DNA of 64,000 nucleotides from JAJFKB01 sp965230515 (GCA_965230515.1 OZ246007.1:1178001-1242000), one strand, 5' to 3'. Positions 8,473-17,000 are shown, counted from the first letter of the stretch. A program made the numbers and translations. The notes: generated by a model not told the origin, from the sequence alone.

Positions 8473-9693
8473 TCAAACCTTTTGCACCAAGATATGAGTT
8501 TTCAATGCCGTACACCCCGCGGCATGCAGGTAGCAGGTTTGCTCACCCATTTTTAGCATTTTCAATGTATCTCTATCCTTCTCAGCAGTGCTCAGAAAAA
8601 CCTTGGTTAACGTCGATGAAGCGCTCGATGGGGAGGGCTCGGCATTCAATGTCCAGGGCAAATCATAGCTCGTATGCTGGACTATTTGATAGCTATCCAA
8701 ACGCTGCTTCGCTACTTGGGCGTACCTTCCCAGTTGAGTCATAAAACAGAATGACAATCCGGCCGATAAGTACGCCAATCCCGAAGGTGCTCGCCCTGCC
8801 CCACCCCAGGCAGCAGAATCGTCGCTTAACACTCTGAAAACACTGCCTACCGGTGAAAAGCAGGCGACCTGAATACTCTTCATGCCGTCAGCGCGAATTT
8901 CGCCCACCCCACGCACATGTAATTCACGTTTCTGATTTTCAGATAATCCAACATCTGAACTGCTTTTAACGGTACCCAGTTCCTCGCCACCCAAATGAGT
9001 GACGCCCTCCAGCTTATGGAGAATATCTTCTTGCCCGGTTGCTGTGCTATATGGCCGGGCTTGATCAAACAGCGCATCTAACTCATCCTGAGACTGAGTT
9101 TCTATGCCTGTGCCGGTGTTTATACCTGCATCCTCCGCAGACAACACCGGCTCGCCATTTGTCACCAGGTCAAAAATACTTGCATGCGCTTCTCGCAAAA
9201 AAGCATCTGCCGGTGAGGTGGCCACGGCTAGCCAGGCTAGCTCTTTTATCACGTCTTCGCTTGCCTCAGCCTGAACCTTAAAAGTGGCTTGTACAGGCAA
9301 AGCGCTGCCCTGCATCGTCCCCTTTAGCAGCGAGCCTTCCATTCGATATCGGGTGTCCACCATGACTTCCAGGTCATTAATCACGACTCCCTTTTGCCTG
9401 GCATGTTCCCGATATTCCGATAGATAGGACGCCACCAGTCCGGCATTAAAAAACCCGAGGGGAAAGGGTGCCAAATCTGTACCGTTGAGCCAGGGCCCCT
9501 CATCACAGATGATGCGCCAAAGGGGTCCGTTGTAGCCATAATGAACAATGGCTTCCTTCTGCATTCCCTGCAGCGCTCTTGTTGCAGTGCACAGGTTAAG
9601 TCGCCCACTCAAACCGGGTAAAACTAATGGATTAACACTGGTCTGGTCGACTTCAAAAACAAACGGGTTGTCATTGGTTGCTGATAAATCCAT
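8473..9693 (-). CDS. Double OsmC-domain protein
   Basis: A 406-residue protein with two OsmC-like halves. In half 1 (about 30-180) the strand-helix unit YRMEGSLLKGTMQGSALPVQ precedes a helical part, but the usual first cysteine in PFPLGFFNAGLVASYL is missing. Half 2 (about 225-406) has AYLSAGLSFCFMTQLGRYAQ and later GEQTCYLHAAGC, which could supply the two peroxidatic and resolving cysteines. OsmC/Ohr proteins reduce organic hydroperoxides with thiols, so only the second half looks catalytic. It is last in a three-gene operon (28 bases after the previous gene) with a substrate-binding-like protein and a flavin monooxygenase. The function is unknown; peroxide or sulfur handling is inference. 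Confidence 0.7.
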   Translation of the reverse strand: MDLSATNDNPFVFEVDQTSVNPLVLPGLSGRLNLCTATRALQGMQKEAIVHYGYNGPLWRIICDEGPWLNGTDLAPFPLGFFNAGLVASYLSEYREHARQKGVVINDLEVMVDTRYRMEGSLLKGTMQGSALPVQATFKVQAEASEDVIKELAWLAVATSPADAFLREAHASIFDLVTNGEPVLSAEDAGINTGTGIETQSQDELDALFDQARPYSTATGQEDILHKLEGVTHLGGEELGTVKSSSDVGLSENQKRELHVRGVGEIRADGMKSIQVACFSPVGSVFRVLSDDSAAWGGAGRAPSGLAYLSAGLSFCFMTQLGRYAQVAKQRLDSYQIVQHTSYDLPWTLNAEPSPSSASSTLTKVFLSTAEKDRDTLKMLKMGEQTCYLHAAGCTALKTHILVQKV

Positions 9694-9721
9694 GTGATCG
9701 CCCTATTTTCAACTGTTAAAT

Positions 9722-10591
9722 TCAAGCAATAGACTTGATAAACCTAAAGTCGTATAGAGGTTCGCCTGGCATAGAGTCCGGCTTGAGGCGCAGATCCTTA
9801 GCCAGCAAGGCAATTGCCTCATTTGTCACTTCGGGTTCGGTATAACCGGTTTTGCTGAACCTGTTTTGAATCAGGTGACAGGTTTTATCCAGGCAGGCCT
9901 TTTCAATCTGAAAGCAATCTAATAGTACCTGTTTTAGCAACTGCTCGTCTGTATGAATCAGTCTTAAACTGGCAAGAAAAATACTCGTAATCTTTTGTAT
10001 CAGCTCAGGTTTGGATTCCAGCAGCTCACTGCTCACAGCAAGCCCGGTGGTCGGTACTCGCATACAATCCCCGAAAAAGAGAAGTGGTTTGAACCCCATG
10101 CCTTCCAGTTCCGCAGGAGGCATAGCTGAACTTATGACAGCCCCTGCTGCATCGCCGGATCGCAACAGACCCAAGCGCGCAGTATCATCTCGTACCGCTT
10201 CAACCCTGATGTTGTCGGGGGCCACCCCGGTACTTCTCAGTGCTACGCGCAGCAACGCGGCAGGCGGTGCAAAACCTGGAAAACCCGCGATGCTAGCACC
10301 TTCCAGCTGCGCTACAGTCTCTATTTCTTCCCTGCCATATAACCAGAACAGGGGTTGGTCGGTGCTGACAAAAATGACTTTTAACGAAGCGCCATTCATC
10401 CATTCCAACAGTGCTGAACCACAGGCTACCTGGAGCAGGTTCTGCGGTAATTCATGTTGCGGAACGAAGGTTGTGTCCAGTAATTGGATATCCATATCAC
10501 AGGTTTTATAAAGCCCCGCCTTCCTCGCTACAAAATGACACAACAACTCGTGTAGATCAAACGCTTTGAAACCCAGATTTAGCTGATCCAT
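9722..10591 (-). CDS. NMT1/SsuA-like periplasmic-binding-fold protein without signal peptide
   Basis: A 289-residue protein with the type II periplasmic-binding fold of NMT1/THI5/SsuA proteins: an N-terminal GFKAFDLHELLCHFVARKAGLYK, then QLEGASIAGFPGFAPP, then LRSGDAAGAVISSAMPP. It begins MDQLNLGFKAFD and has no leader or lipobox, and no permease or ATPase gene lies nearby. It may therefore act in the cytoplasm as a ligand-binding or enzyme-like protein. It sits 14 bases after the LLM monooxygenase and 28 before the OsmC gene. SsuA-like proteins and LLM monooxygenases often occur together in organosulfur use, but the specific ligand cannot be told here. Confidence 0.65.
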   Translation of the reverse strand: MDQLNLGFKAFDLHELLCHFVARKAGLYKTCDMDIQLLDTTFVPQHELPQNLLQVACGSALLEWMNGASLKVIFVSTDQPLFWLYGREEIETVAQLEGASIAGFPGFAPPAALLRVALRSTGVAPDNIRVEAVRDDTARLGLLRSGDAAGAVISSAMPPAELEGMGFKPLLFFGDCMRVPTTGLAVSSELLESKPELIQKITSIFLASLRLIHTDEQLLKQVLLDCFQIEKACLDKTCHLIQNRFSKTGYTEPEVTNEAIALLAKDLRLKPDSMPGEPLYDFRFIKSIA

Positions 10592-10605
10592 TGACCCGGC
10601 CCTGC

Positions 10606-11604
10606 TCAGTGTTCCTTAAATTTCGGCATTACCTGTTCAGCAAAAGTCTTCATGTAGGGATACGGATCAGCCATACCAAAGGGCATTACAAATCCGTCTA
10701 TACCCATATCTACGATCTCCTGGAAACGGGGAATGGCATCTTCAGCGGTTCCTGCAATCGCTATTGAATCGATAATATCATCGGTCAATAACGCTTTGTG
10801 CTGTGCCTCATTGCTGCCATGTTCAGCGTAGTCATAGGCAGCTTTGAAGCGCTCGAGCTGATGCCAGAGATCATCATCAAAATAGTCTCTGGGAACGGTT
10901 TTAAAGGTAGTACCCGCAGCGACTGAGGCATATCCCTGAACCTCATTACGTGCCTGATCACGATCGTCAGATATGGCGCTCGCCACTCGCATGTAGAGTT
11001 TTATATCCTTAAAAGGACGACCGGCCTGTTCAGCTCCAAGCCTGATATTGTCCAGCGCATATCTGACAAAATCCGGATTGGACCCAACCTGAAACAAAAC
11101 ACCATCGGCCAAACGCCCTCCCAACTGCAACGAGCGCGGACCAGAGCAGGCCATGACAATCGGTATATCCATTTGTGACCAGGCCATCTCTATTTCCGTT
11201 CCCTGATACATGACCGGCTGCCCCTTTATCAGAGCCCTGATCACCCTTACTTTTTCCTCAAAATCTGCCAGCTTCTCTGGCTTTAACCCCAGGTTATAAA
11301 CGGCACTTTCGCCCACACCAATCCCGAGAATTCCACGACCGCCTGATAGCTCATGCAAGCTGGCCCAGCTATTCGCTAGTACGGCCGGGTGCCGAGTTAC
11401 AGTGAGCGTCACGCCGGTGGCCAGATTGATTCGTTGAGTGGTCATAGCCAGTGCCGTAAGAATGCTGTAAGCATCCCGCATCACAGAATGGGAATCAGCC
11501 ACCCAAACACCGCCATAACCCAGCTCTTCAGCGGCCTGGCCAATGCTCAAACACTCTTTAATTGGTCTATTGGGCAGTAATGCTGCATCGAAAGAAGTTG
11601 GCAT
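10606..11604 (-). CDS. LLM-class flavin-dependent oxidoreductase
   Basis: The start is taken at the ATG 11602-11604 (MPTSFDAALLPNRPI), which has a CGGAGG box 8 bases upstream; an earlier in-frame start at 11655 would cross the operator. The 332-residue protein is a luciferase-like TIM barrel. Key regions are AAEELGYGGVWVADSH, the ALAMTTQRINLATGVT strand, GGRGILGIGVGES, and the GTAEDAIPRFQEIVDMGIDGFVMPFG end. These enzymes use reduced FMN or F420 to oxygenate or reduce small substrates. It is first in an operon with the binding protein and the OsmC protein, facing the MarR gene, with a palindromic operator over its promoter. Confidence 0.88.
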   Translation of the reverse strand: MPTSFDAALLPNRPIKECLSIGQAAEELGYGGVWVADSHSVMRDAYSILTALAMTTQRINLATGVTLTVTRHPAVLANSWASLHELSGGRGILGIGVGESAVYNLGLKPEKLADFEEKVRVIRALIKGQPVMYQGTEIEMAWSQMDIPIVMACSGPRSLQLGGRLADGVLFQVGSNPDFVRYALDNIRLGAEQAGRPFKDIKLYMRVASAISDDRDQARNEVQGYASVAAGTTFKTVPRDYFDDDLWHQLERFKAAYDYAEHGSNEAQHKALLTDDIIDSIAIAGTAEDAIPRFQEIVDMGIDGFVMPFGMADPYPYMKTFAEQVMPKFKEH

Positions 11605-11639
11605 ATCCCTACCTCCGCAGGTAAAAACAGACTTGCTTT

Positions 11640-11658
11640 TAGTTGTATTATACAACTA
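11640..11658. promoter_or_regulatory. MarR-type palindromic operator over the LLM promoter
   Basis: TAGTTGTATTATACAACTA: two perfect 8-base arms around a 3-base centre. Read on the minus strand it contains TATAAT, a consensus -10 box, so a bound regulator would block the operon promoter. It sits 36 bases before the LLM start codon, in the region between that gene and the divergent MarR gene. Size and form fit MarR-family sites. Confidence 0.75.
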
Positions 11659-11909
11659 TATTGCCGAAATAGTAACCCATCGTTCCCCTGTATTCAATAA
11701 ACAAAACATAACCTCACTACCCTGATCAATATTTGGTTAAAACTGCAAATCAAATTCACAAAATACGGGACAGCTTTTTTGAGAACCGTTAACATAGGCT
11801 TATTACAGGTAATGGGGGCGCAGACTATACTGCGCAATCTGTATACATCTTTTGGGTTTTATCACCCCGCTCTAAAACAAAAAGTTTCAGCGATACAGGT
11901 GTGGTCAAC

Positions 11910-12398
11910 ATGGAAAACAAGAAGATGCCGGAGCGCGCGATCCAGGATTTCATCTCATTTGACGATTACGACAAGGTACCCGGCTTTGTCATCAGTCAGG
12001 CAGCCTACGCCATCAGGAAAACGCTCACCCGGCGTATCAAAGATGCCGGAATCAATGTGACGCCACATGAGTTCGCTATTCTAAACCGACTCAACAAGCA
12101 CCCAACACTTAACCAGAAAGAGATCGCTCAACTAACCTACAAAGACCGCCCTGCGGTCACACGAATGCTGGAACGAATGATCGCGAAAGGCTATGTCATC
12201 AAGCACCTTAGCAGTCAGGATCGACGCTCCTATAAGGTGGCGCTGACGCCGGCAGGACAGAGCGTACGAGATAAGATAGTGCCAATTGCAACAGGCGTTA
12301 TGATGGAGGCGCTGGACGGTACAGAGAGTGATCAGCTGGGTACCAGCATCAAGGTTCTGCAGCAGATAACGAGCAATCTTGATCTGCAGGGGGGCTAA
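11910..12398 (+). CDS. MarR-family transcriptional regulator
   Basis: A 162-residue winged-helix protein, taking the ATG at 11910 (a GTG at 11901 is in frame). It shows the MarR pattern: dimer helix VISQAAYAIRKTLTRRIKDA, recognition helix region NQKEIAQLTYKDRPAVTRML, and wing YVIKHLSSQDRRSYKVALTPAG with the DxRS motif. It is transcribed away from the LLM operon, and a MarR-type operator lies between them. It is thus the likely repressor of that operon. The effector is unknown. Confidence 0.9.
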   Translation: MENKKMPERAIQDFISFDDYDKVPGFVISQAAYAIRKTLTRRIKDAGINVTPHEFAILNRLNKHPTLNQKEIAQLTYKDRPAVTRMLERMIAKGYVIKHLSSQDRRSYKVALTPAGQSVRDKIVPIATGVMMEALDGTESDQLGTSIKVLQQITSNLDLQGG

Positions 12399-12521
12399 CA
12401 ATCCGTTCTTTGAAAAGTGGATCAAGAAACACCGATACTATTCACTCTGGCCACTTTCACCCGCCAAACCGGAAAAAAATACAATCTCTACTAAAATAAT
12501 GGTATTCCAAGAGATAAGTGT

Positions 12522-13097
12522 ATGCGCCTTGCTCCAAACTGTTTATTTAACTTTCTGATTATCTTTTTACTGGCCACCAACGTGGCAAATGCTGAACCGG
12601 TCGACCCGGAATTGCGTGACCTGCTGATGGAAACTATCAGTAGCGCGAACAGTTTCACCGATCGATTTGATGCAGAGGTTTGGCTGGTCGATATGTCAGC
12701 CAGACTAAAGCACTATATGACTGATGACAGATCACGCCTGAAGCTACTGCGATTGGTTCACCAGGAAGCAACACGGGCGGGCCTCAAACCGGAACTCGTT
12801 CTTTCAGTGATACAGATTGAAAGCCATTTTGAACCCTATGCACTATCCCGGTCAGGTGCTCAGGGCCTAATGCAGGTAATGCCTTTCTGGAAGAAAGAAA
12901 TTGGACGGCCGGATGATAACCTGATGGATCAACCGACCAACCTGAGATATGGCTGCACGATACTCAGTTACTACCTTAAAAAGGAAAAAGGAAATCTGAT
13001 TCGGGCATTGGCACGTTATAACGGCAGTCTCGGGCGAACCACCTACCCGGAGAAGGTGCTGGTTGCATGGGAAGATAGGTGGTTCACCCACAATTAA
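12522..13097 (+). CDS. Lytic transglycosylase (SLT domain), secreted
   Basis: A 191-residue protein with a signal peptide of about 24 residues (hydrophobic LFNFLIIFLLATNVANA). The SLT fold follows: LVLSVIQIESHFEPYALSRS, where the glutamate in QIES is the catalytic acid, then GAQGLMQVMPFW and RYGCTILSYYLKKEKGN. It cleaves the peptidoglycan glycan strand in the periplasm. The catalytic domain is minimal, without LysM or MltD-type extras. It follows the MarR gene by 123 bases and is probably transcribed on its own. Confidence 0.9.
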   Translation: MRLAPNCLFNFLIIFLLATNVANAEPVDPELRDLLMETISSANSFTDRFDAEVWLVDMSARLKHYMTDDRSRLKLLRLVHQEATRAGLKPELVLSVIQIESHFEPYALSRSGAQGLMQVMPFWKKEIGRPDDNLMDQPTNLRYGCTILSYYLKKEKGNLIRALARYNGSLGRTTYPEKVLVAWEDRWFTHN

Positions 13098-13104
13098 CTA
13101 CCGG

Positions 13105-13785
13105 CTACTGAGTCTTATCTTTGAAACCAGTGATCATTGCCATCACCAGATTCTCTCGATGACTTAAGCTGGAGATGAGAACGCCCACAAGATGCAGCAC
13201 TACCAGGAAAAGACTGGTATTGACAAAAAACTCATGTATCTCTTCCCAAAATTCCTCAGCTTCGTCCTCTTCATGCTCATCTTCATACTGCTCATCGTGG
13301 TCATCTCTCTCATGATCATCATGATCATCATCCTCATAGAATTCCCGCGACAACTCCCTATCTGACTTCGAGATCACCTGGTCAGCATTGCCACCACCCA
13401 CTGCAAGCGGCCCATGCCCTTCAACACCGTACAGTTTCAATCCGCTCAGTCCCGACAGAAGCAAACTTACCAGCAACATGACCGCCATCCATCCACCTGC
13501 AGGATTATGCCCGACATAGCGCCTTGCATTCCCTGACAACAGATCTTTCAAATACTGAAAAGCCTGCGAGGGCGGCCGGACAAAATCACTAAACCTTGCT
13601 CGCCTGCTTCCAATTACCCCCCATACAACACGAATCAAAATCAGCGCCAGGATCAGATAACCGGAATACACATGAATCGTTTCGTTTTCATCTCCGGTCA
13701 GGTAGCTGACAACAAAAGCGGTCGCCAACAACCAGTGAAATACGCGCACCAGTGAATCCCAGACATAAACTCTATTTTCCATCAC
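13105..13785 (-). CDS. Cytochrome b561-family membrane protein with His/acid-rich loop
   Basis: A 226-residue protein with four predicted membrane segments. VWDSLVRVFHWLLA (His17) and a following histidine in TIHVYSGY are the usual heme ligands; VLHLVGVLISSLSHRENLV holds the C-terminal ones. It resembles the Ni/Fe-hydrogenase-type cytochrome b family, which moves electrons between quinones and a periplasmic or soluble partner. Between segments 3 and 4 (about residues 150-185) there is an unusual run of Asp, Glu and His that could bind metal ions. It is divergent from the LuxR-type gene with a palindrome between them. The ends of the two convergent genes on its other side lie only 7 bases apart. 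Confidence 0.88.
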   Translation of the reverse strand: MMENRVYVWDSLVRVFHWLLATAFVVSYLTGDENETIHVYSGYLILALILIRVVWGVIGSRRARFSDFVRPPSQAFQYLKDLLSGNARRYVGHNPAGGWMAVMLLVSLLLSGLSGLKLYGVEGHGPLAVGGGNADQVISKSDRELSREFYEDDDHDDHERDDHDEQYEDEHEEDEAEEFWEEIHEFFVNTSLFLVVLHLVGVLISSLSHRENLVMAMITGFKDKTQ

Positions 13786-13872
13786 TATTCCTCTGTACTC
13801 ATGAAATCGATATCGCTAGGATGGTGACTTTTGAGACTATTTACATCGGGCAAATGCATCAAAATGGCACTT

Positions 13873-13888
13873 TAGGACATTTGTCCTA
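13873..13888. promoter_or_regulatory. Palindrome between divergent cytochrome b561 and LuxR-type genes
   Basis: TAGGACATTTGTCCTA: perfect 7-base arms around TT. It lies 88 bases before the cytochrome start and 35 before the LuxR-type start. Position and symmetry suggest an operator for the LuxR-type regulator. The family of the site is not identified. Confidence 0.5.
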
Positions 13889-13922
13889 TGGTTTTTATCT
13901 CAATTTGTGGAACCGTTGATCT

Positions 13923-14423
13923 ATGAATCGACCAAGTAAAGAGCAGTACCTGGTTATATTGCTGGGATTTATCGTCATCAGTAGCGGCCTGGATTTAGCC
14001 CACGACCTGTCAGAGGGAATTGCGCTTGATCATATCCTTAAGGAATTGCTGGTGGTCGCGTTATCTGTGACTGCTATTGGATGGTTACTTTCGGGCCTGG
14101 GAAAACAAAGACGTCAGATCAGCGCCTTGAAGCAGGAACTCGGGAATGCAAAAATGAGTGCTCAATCCGCTACCGAAGAAGTACTGGTATCGCGAAGACA
14201 ACTCAGCCAGACTATTGCCAAACAATTTGCACACTGGAATCTGAGCCGAAGCGAACAGGAAATAGCCTGGTTACTGCTCAAGGGGCTGAGCCTGAAAGAG
14301 ATCTCCGCATTGAGAAACACCGCAGAAAAGACAGTACGCCAACAAGCTTCAGCAATCTACCAGAAAGCGGATGTAAACGGTCGCCACGCGTTTTCTGCAT
14401 GGTTTATTGAGGATTTGCTCTAG
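13923..14423 (+). CDS. Membrane-anchored LuxR-type (GerE) regulator
   Basis: A 166-residue protein with two N-terminal membrane helices (about 9-27 and 40-60), a coiled-coil stretch (KQRRQISALKQELGNAK onward), and a C-terminal LuxR helix-turn-helix from about 104. In that domain LSRSEQEIAWLLLKGLSLKE is followed by TAEKTVRQQASAIYQKA. No receiver domain is present, so this is a one-component regulator held at the membrane. It probably controls the divergent cytochrome gene, since a palindrome lies between them. What it senses is unknown. Confidence 0.8.
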   Translation: MNRPSKEQYLVILLGFIVISSGLDLAHDLSEGIALDHILKELLVVALSVTAIGWLLSGLGKQRRQISALKQELGNAKMSAQSATEEVLVSRRQLSQTIAKQFAHWNLSRSEQEIAWLLLKGLSLKEISALRNTAEKTVRQQASAIYQKADVNGRHAFSAWFIEDLL

Positions 14424-14539
14424 ACTGGATAATATGCGCGACCTTATTGACCCCCGTTGATACTCACCAACAACCCATACAGGAGGCAATCAGGCTATAA
14501 TAAAAAAATAGTCAGATTACTAGAGAAAACCAATCCTCC

Positions 14540-16234
14540 ATGCAACCACTGTTTTTTGAAGATTTAGTCGCTATTATGGGCACCTCGCTCGCGGTCACTG
14601 TATTGGTGCAGCGCTTACGCGTACCAAACATTATCGCCTATCTGCTTGCCGGTTGTCTGGTCGGCCCCCATCTGATGGGGTGGGTAGCGGAACCATCCGA
14701 TTTTACCTTTCTCGCCGAGTTTGGCGTTGTGTTTCTGCTTTTCTCTCTGGGTCTGGAGTTTTCACTACCCAAACTGATGTCATTACGAGGCTCCGTGTTT
14801 GGTCTGGGTGGAATACAGGTAGGATTTTGCTCTTTTGTGTTTGGCGCAGCTGTCTGGTTATGGGGAAGCTCAACCGAATCAGCTATTATTATCGCAGGCG
14901 CGCTGGCTCTCTCCTCTACGGCAGTTGTCACCAAGGAGCTAAGCGCTCTGAGGCGCGTACATACCCGCTCCGGCCAGTTATCGATCGGCGTGCTGCTGTT
15001 TCAGGATCTCGCCGCCGTTGTTTTTCTTATCATCGTTCCGGTTTTGGGAAGTTCCGACGCGAATTCCCTATGGATCTCTCTGGCATGGGCCGCAGGCAAG
15101 GGTGTATTACTGGTTATATTGTTCCTGAGTCTTGGCAAATGGCTACTCCCCCCCCTCTACAGAGAGGTAGCACAAGCGCAGTCAGAGGAGATCTTTGTAC
15201 TCAGCACACTGGTGATCGTGATGCTCGCAGCCTGGATAACCCACAGCTTTCACCTGTCGATGGCACTCGGCGGATTTGTCATTGGCATGATGCTCGGGGA
15301 GAGCCCGTTTCGACATCAGATTAACTGTGACATCAGGCCCTTCAAGGATATTCTTTTAGGTCTGTTTTTCGTCACGATCGGCATGACAATTCAGGTCGAC
15401 CTGATACTCGAGTACTGGCCACGCCTGCTGCTCTTCACAATCGCACTGATTGCCATCAAGGCACTGCTGATCAGTTTTCTGGTGAGACTACTGGGTGATC
15501 CCAAAGGCACCGCTCTGGACACAGGCCTTGCCCTTGCGCAAGCTGGAGAATTTGGTCTGGCGCTACTCGCACTGGGCGACATGAATCAAATTATTCCGCA
15601 TGATCAGGTTTCCTTTATCATGCTGATTGCCATATTCAGCATGGCCGCGAGTCCCTTTCTGATACGACACAGTGAAAAAATTGCACAGATTCTCATGCCC
15701 CTGATGGACTTCAAACCAGTCGTGGAGCGGACCAATACTGAGTCACCCATACCCGCAAAACAACATGTCATCATCGGTGGATTCGGAAGAGTCGGAAACA
15801 CCATTGCACGGCTTTTGGAAGGTAATTCGATCGATTATATCGCAATTGAAAAGGATATCTCGGTGGTAAATTCCGAGCGGCCAAACAATCAGAACCTGAT
15901 CTATGGCGACTGCACCAAGCTAGAGATCTTGAGAAGCTGTCATATAGCGGATGCAAGCCTGGCTATCCTGACTTTCCGCTCCATTGATATGGCAAAGGAT
16001 ACGATTGAGCAGATTCGCGCCAGCGGTATAGAGATACCCATCATAGTCAGATGCTGCGAGAACGGTGATTTTGCAGAACTTGTCTCACTTGGCGCGGACT
16101 ATGTGATTCCGGAAATGCTGGAAGCCAGCCTCTCAATCGGGATTCAGGTATTGACCCTGTTAGGCTTTACTGAAACAGATATCGAACGTCAGATTGAAAT
16201 GGAGCGATCCGATCAACTTAGGCATCTCCACTAG
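14540..16234 (+). CDS. CPA2 cation:proton antiporter with RCK domain (KefB/YbaL-like)
   Basis: A 564-residue protein. The N-terminal 380 residues are a 12-helix antiporter core, with LRVPNIIAYLLAGCLVGP at the start and ALAQAGEFGLALLALG in the transport region. A cytoplasmic TrkA-N/RCK domain follows from about residue 410, where GGFGRVGNTIARLLE is its nucleotide-binding loop and IYGDCTKLEIL marks its second half. It exchanges K+ or Na+ for protons, gated by nucleotide. There is no TrkA-C domain. It is probably monocistronic; a TATAAT at 14496 has no good -35. Confidence 0.9.
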   Translation: MQPLFFEDLVAIMGTSLAVTVLVQRLRVPNIIAYLLAGCLVGPHLMGWVAEPSDFTFLAEFGVVFLLFSLGLEFSLPKLMSLRGSVFGLGGIQVGFCSFVFGAAVWLWGSSTESAIIIAGALALSSTAVVTKELSALRRVHTRSGQLSIGVLLFQDLAAVVFLIIVPVLGSSDANSLWISLAWAAGKGVLLVILFLSLGKWLLPPLYREVAQAQSEEIFVLSTLVIVMLAAWITHSFHLSMALGGFVIGMMLGESPFRHQINCDIRPFKDILLGLFFVTIGMTIQVDLILEYWPRLLLFTIALIAIKALLISFLVRLLGDPKGTALDTGLALAQAGEFGLALLALGDMNQIIPHDQVSFIMLIAIFSMAASPFLIRHSEKIAQILMPLMDFKPVVERTNTESPIPAKQHVIIGGFGRVGNTIARLLEGNSIDYIAIEKDISVVNSERPNNQNLIYGDCTKLEILRSCHIADASLAILTFRSIDMAKDTIEQIRASGIEIPIIVRCCENGDFAELVSLGADYVIPEMLEASLSIGIQVLTLLGFTETDIERQIEMERSDQLRHLH

Positions 16235-16282
16235 TGTGGGCAAGGCTGGGCGAAAGGAATTCAGGGAGCCTTCGCATTGTCC

Positions 16283-16322
16283 GGGTTAAATTTTGACGAA
16301 GGGGAATCACCTGATTTAACCC
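16283..16322. repeat. Inverted repeat between convergent genes
   Basis: GGGTTAAA (16283-16290) and TTTAACCC (16315-16322) are perfect 8-base arms 24 bases apart. GTGTGGG (16234-16240) and CCCACAC (16320-16326) lie further out. The site lies between the convergent antiporter and MarR genes. It may end transcription from either side, but no T run is seen. Confidence 0.35.
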
Positions 16323-16354
16323 ACACAATATGATCTGGCTTACTCAAAGACTCG

Positions 16355-16801
16355 CTATGAAAGCACTTCACTTTCGACGCGCGCCAGCATCTCCATAAAC
16401 TGCTTGCGCTCACTTTTGTTCAGCACGGCCAGCATATCTGCCTCAACTTTCTGGGCCTTGGGTGCAATTTGCTGGTATATCTCCATACCTTTCTTCGTTA
16501 ATCGCAGCACAATACGACGGCGATCCGCCTTATCCATACGCCGACTGATCAACCCATTATCTATCAAATTGGTAAGCGCGCGAGTCATCTGTACCTGACT
16601 TAGATCCAGAACCTTGGCCAGCCCCTTGGCTGATATGGGTGCGTAAGTTGCGACAGCCGCGATCAAACGCCAATCAAACCCGTTCAAGCCAAACTTTCTG
16701 GAATAGAATTCCTCCAAAGTAAAACCCGCCTCCTGCGACAAACGCCACAACCGGTATACCAACCACTCTTCTATATTAAATTTCTGCTGATTCTCAGGCA
16801 T
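16355..16801 (-). CDS. MarR-family transcriptional regulator
   Basis: A 148-residue MarR protein. It has the dimer helix WLVYRLWRLSQEAGFTLEE, the helix-turn-helix SAKGLAKVLDLSQVQMTRAL, and the wing NGLISRRMDKADRRRIVLRL with the DRRR motif. No obvious target gene is adjacent. The upstream region holds a palindrome (16954-16968), probably its own operator, so autoregulation is likely. Nothing in the sequence tells its ligand. Confidence 0.9.
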   Translation of the reverse strand: MPENQQKFNIEEWLVYRLWRLSQEAGFTLEEFYSRKFGLNGFDWRLIAAVATYAPISAKGLAKVLDLSQVQMTRALTNLIDNGLISRRMDKADRRRIVLRLTKKGMEIYQQIAPKAQKVEADMLAVLNKSERKQFMEMLARVESEVLS

Positions 16802-16953
16802 TGTTATTAATTGATTCCAGAATATTATTAGAAAAAACAGCCCTCACCGTTTTCGGTAGACCTCTGTATTGGTAGTTTAGATAGAGATCACGGCCAATAC
16901 TAACATGAATTTATTTCACATTGAATGTTTTCGGCTGGTCTGTCAAATATTGG

Positions 16954-16968
16954 TAACAAATATTGTTA
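16954..16968. promoter_or_regulatory. Palindromic site upstream of the second MarR gene
   Basis: TAACAA/ATA/TTGTTA, perfect 6-base arms. A near-copy of its core, CAAATATTG, occurs just before it (16944-16952). Together they look like tandem binding sites about 150 bases before the MarR start; autoregulation is inferred. Confidence 0.45.
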
Positions 16969-17000
16969 AACAAGATAGAGAATAAGGACGAGTGGATCGC

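Noticed and set aside
14496..14501. TATAAT before the CPA2 antiporter gene as a full promoter
   Set aside because: No acceptable -35 box at 16-18 bases; kept only as a remark.
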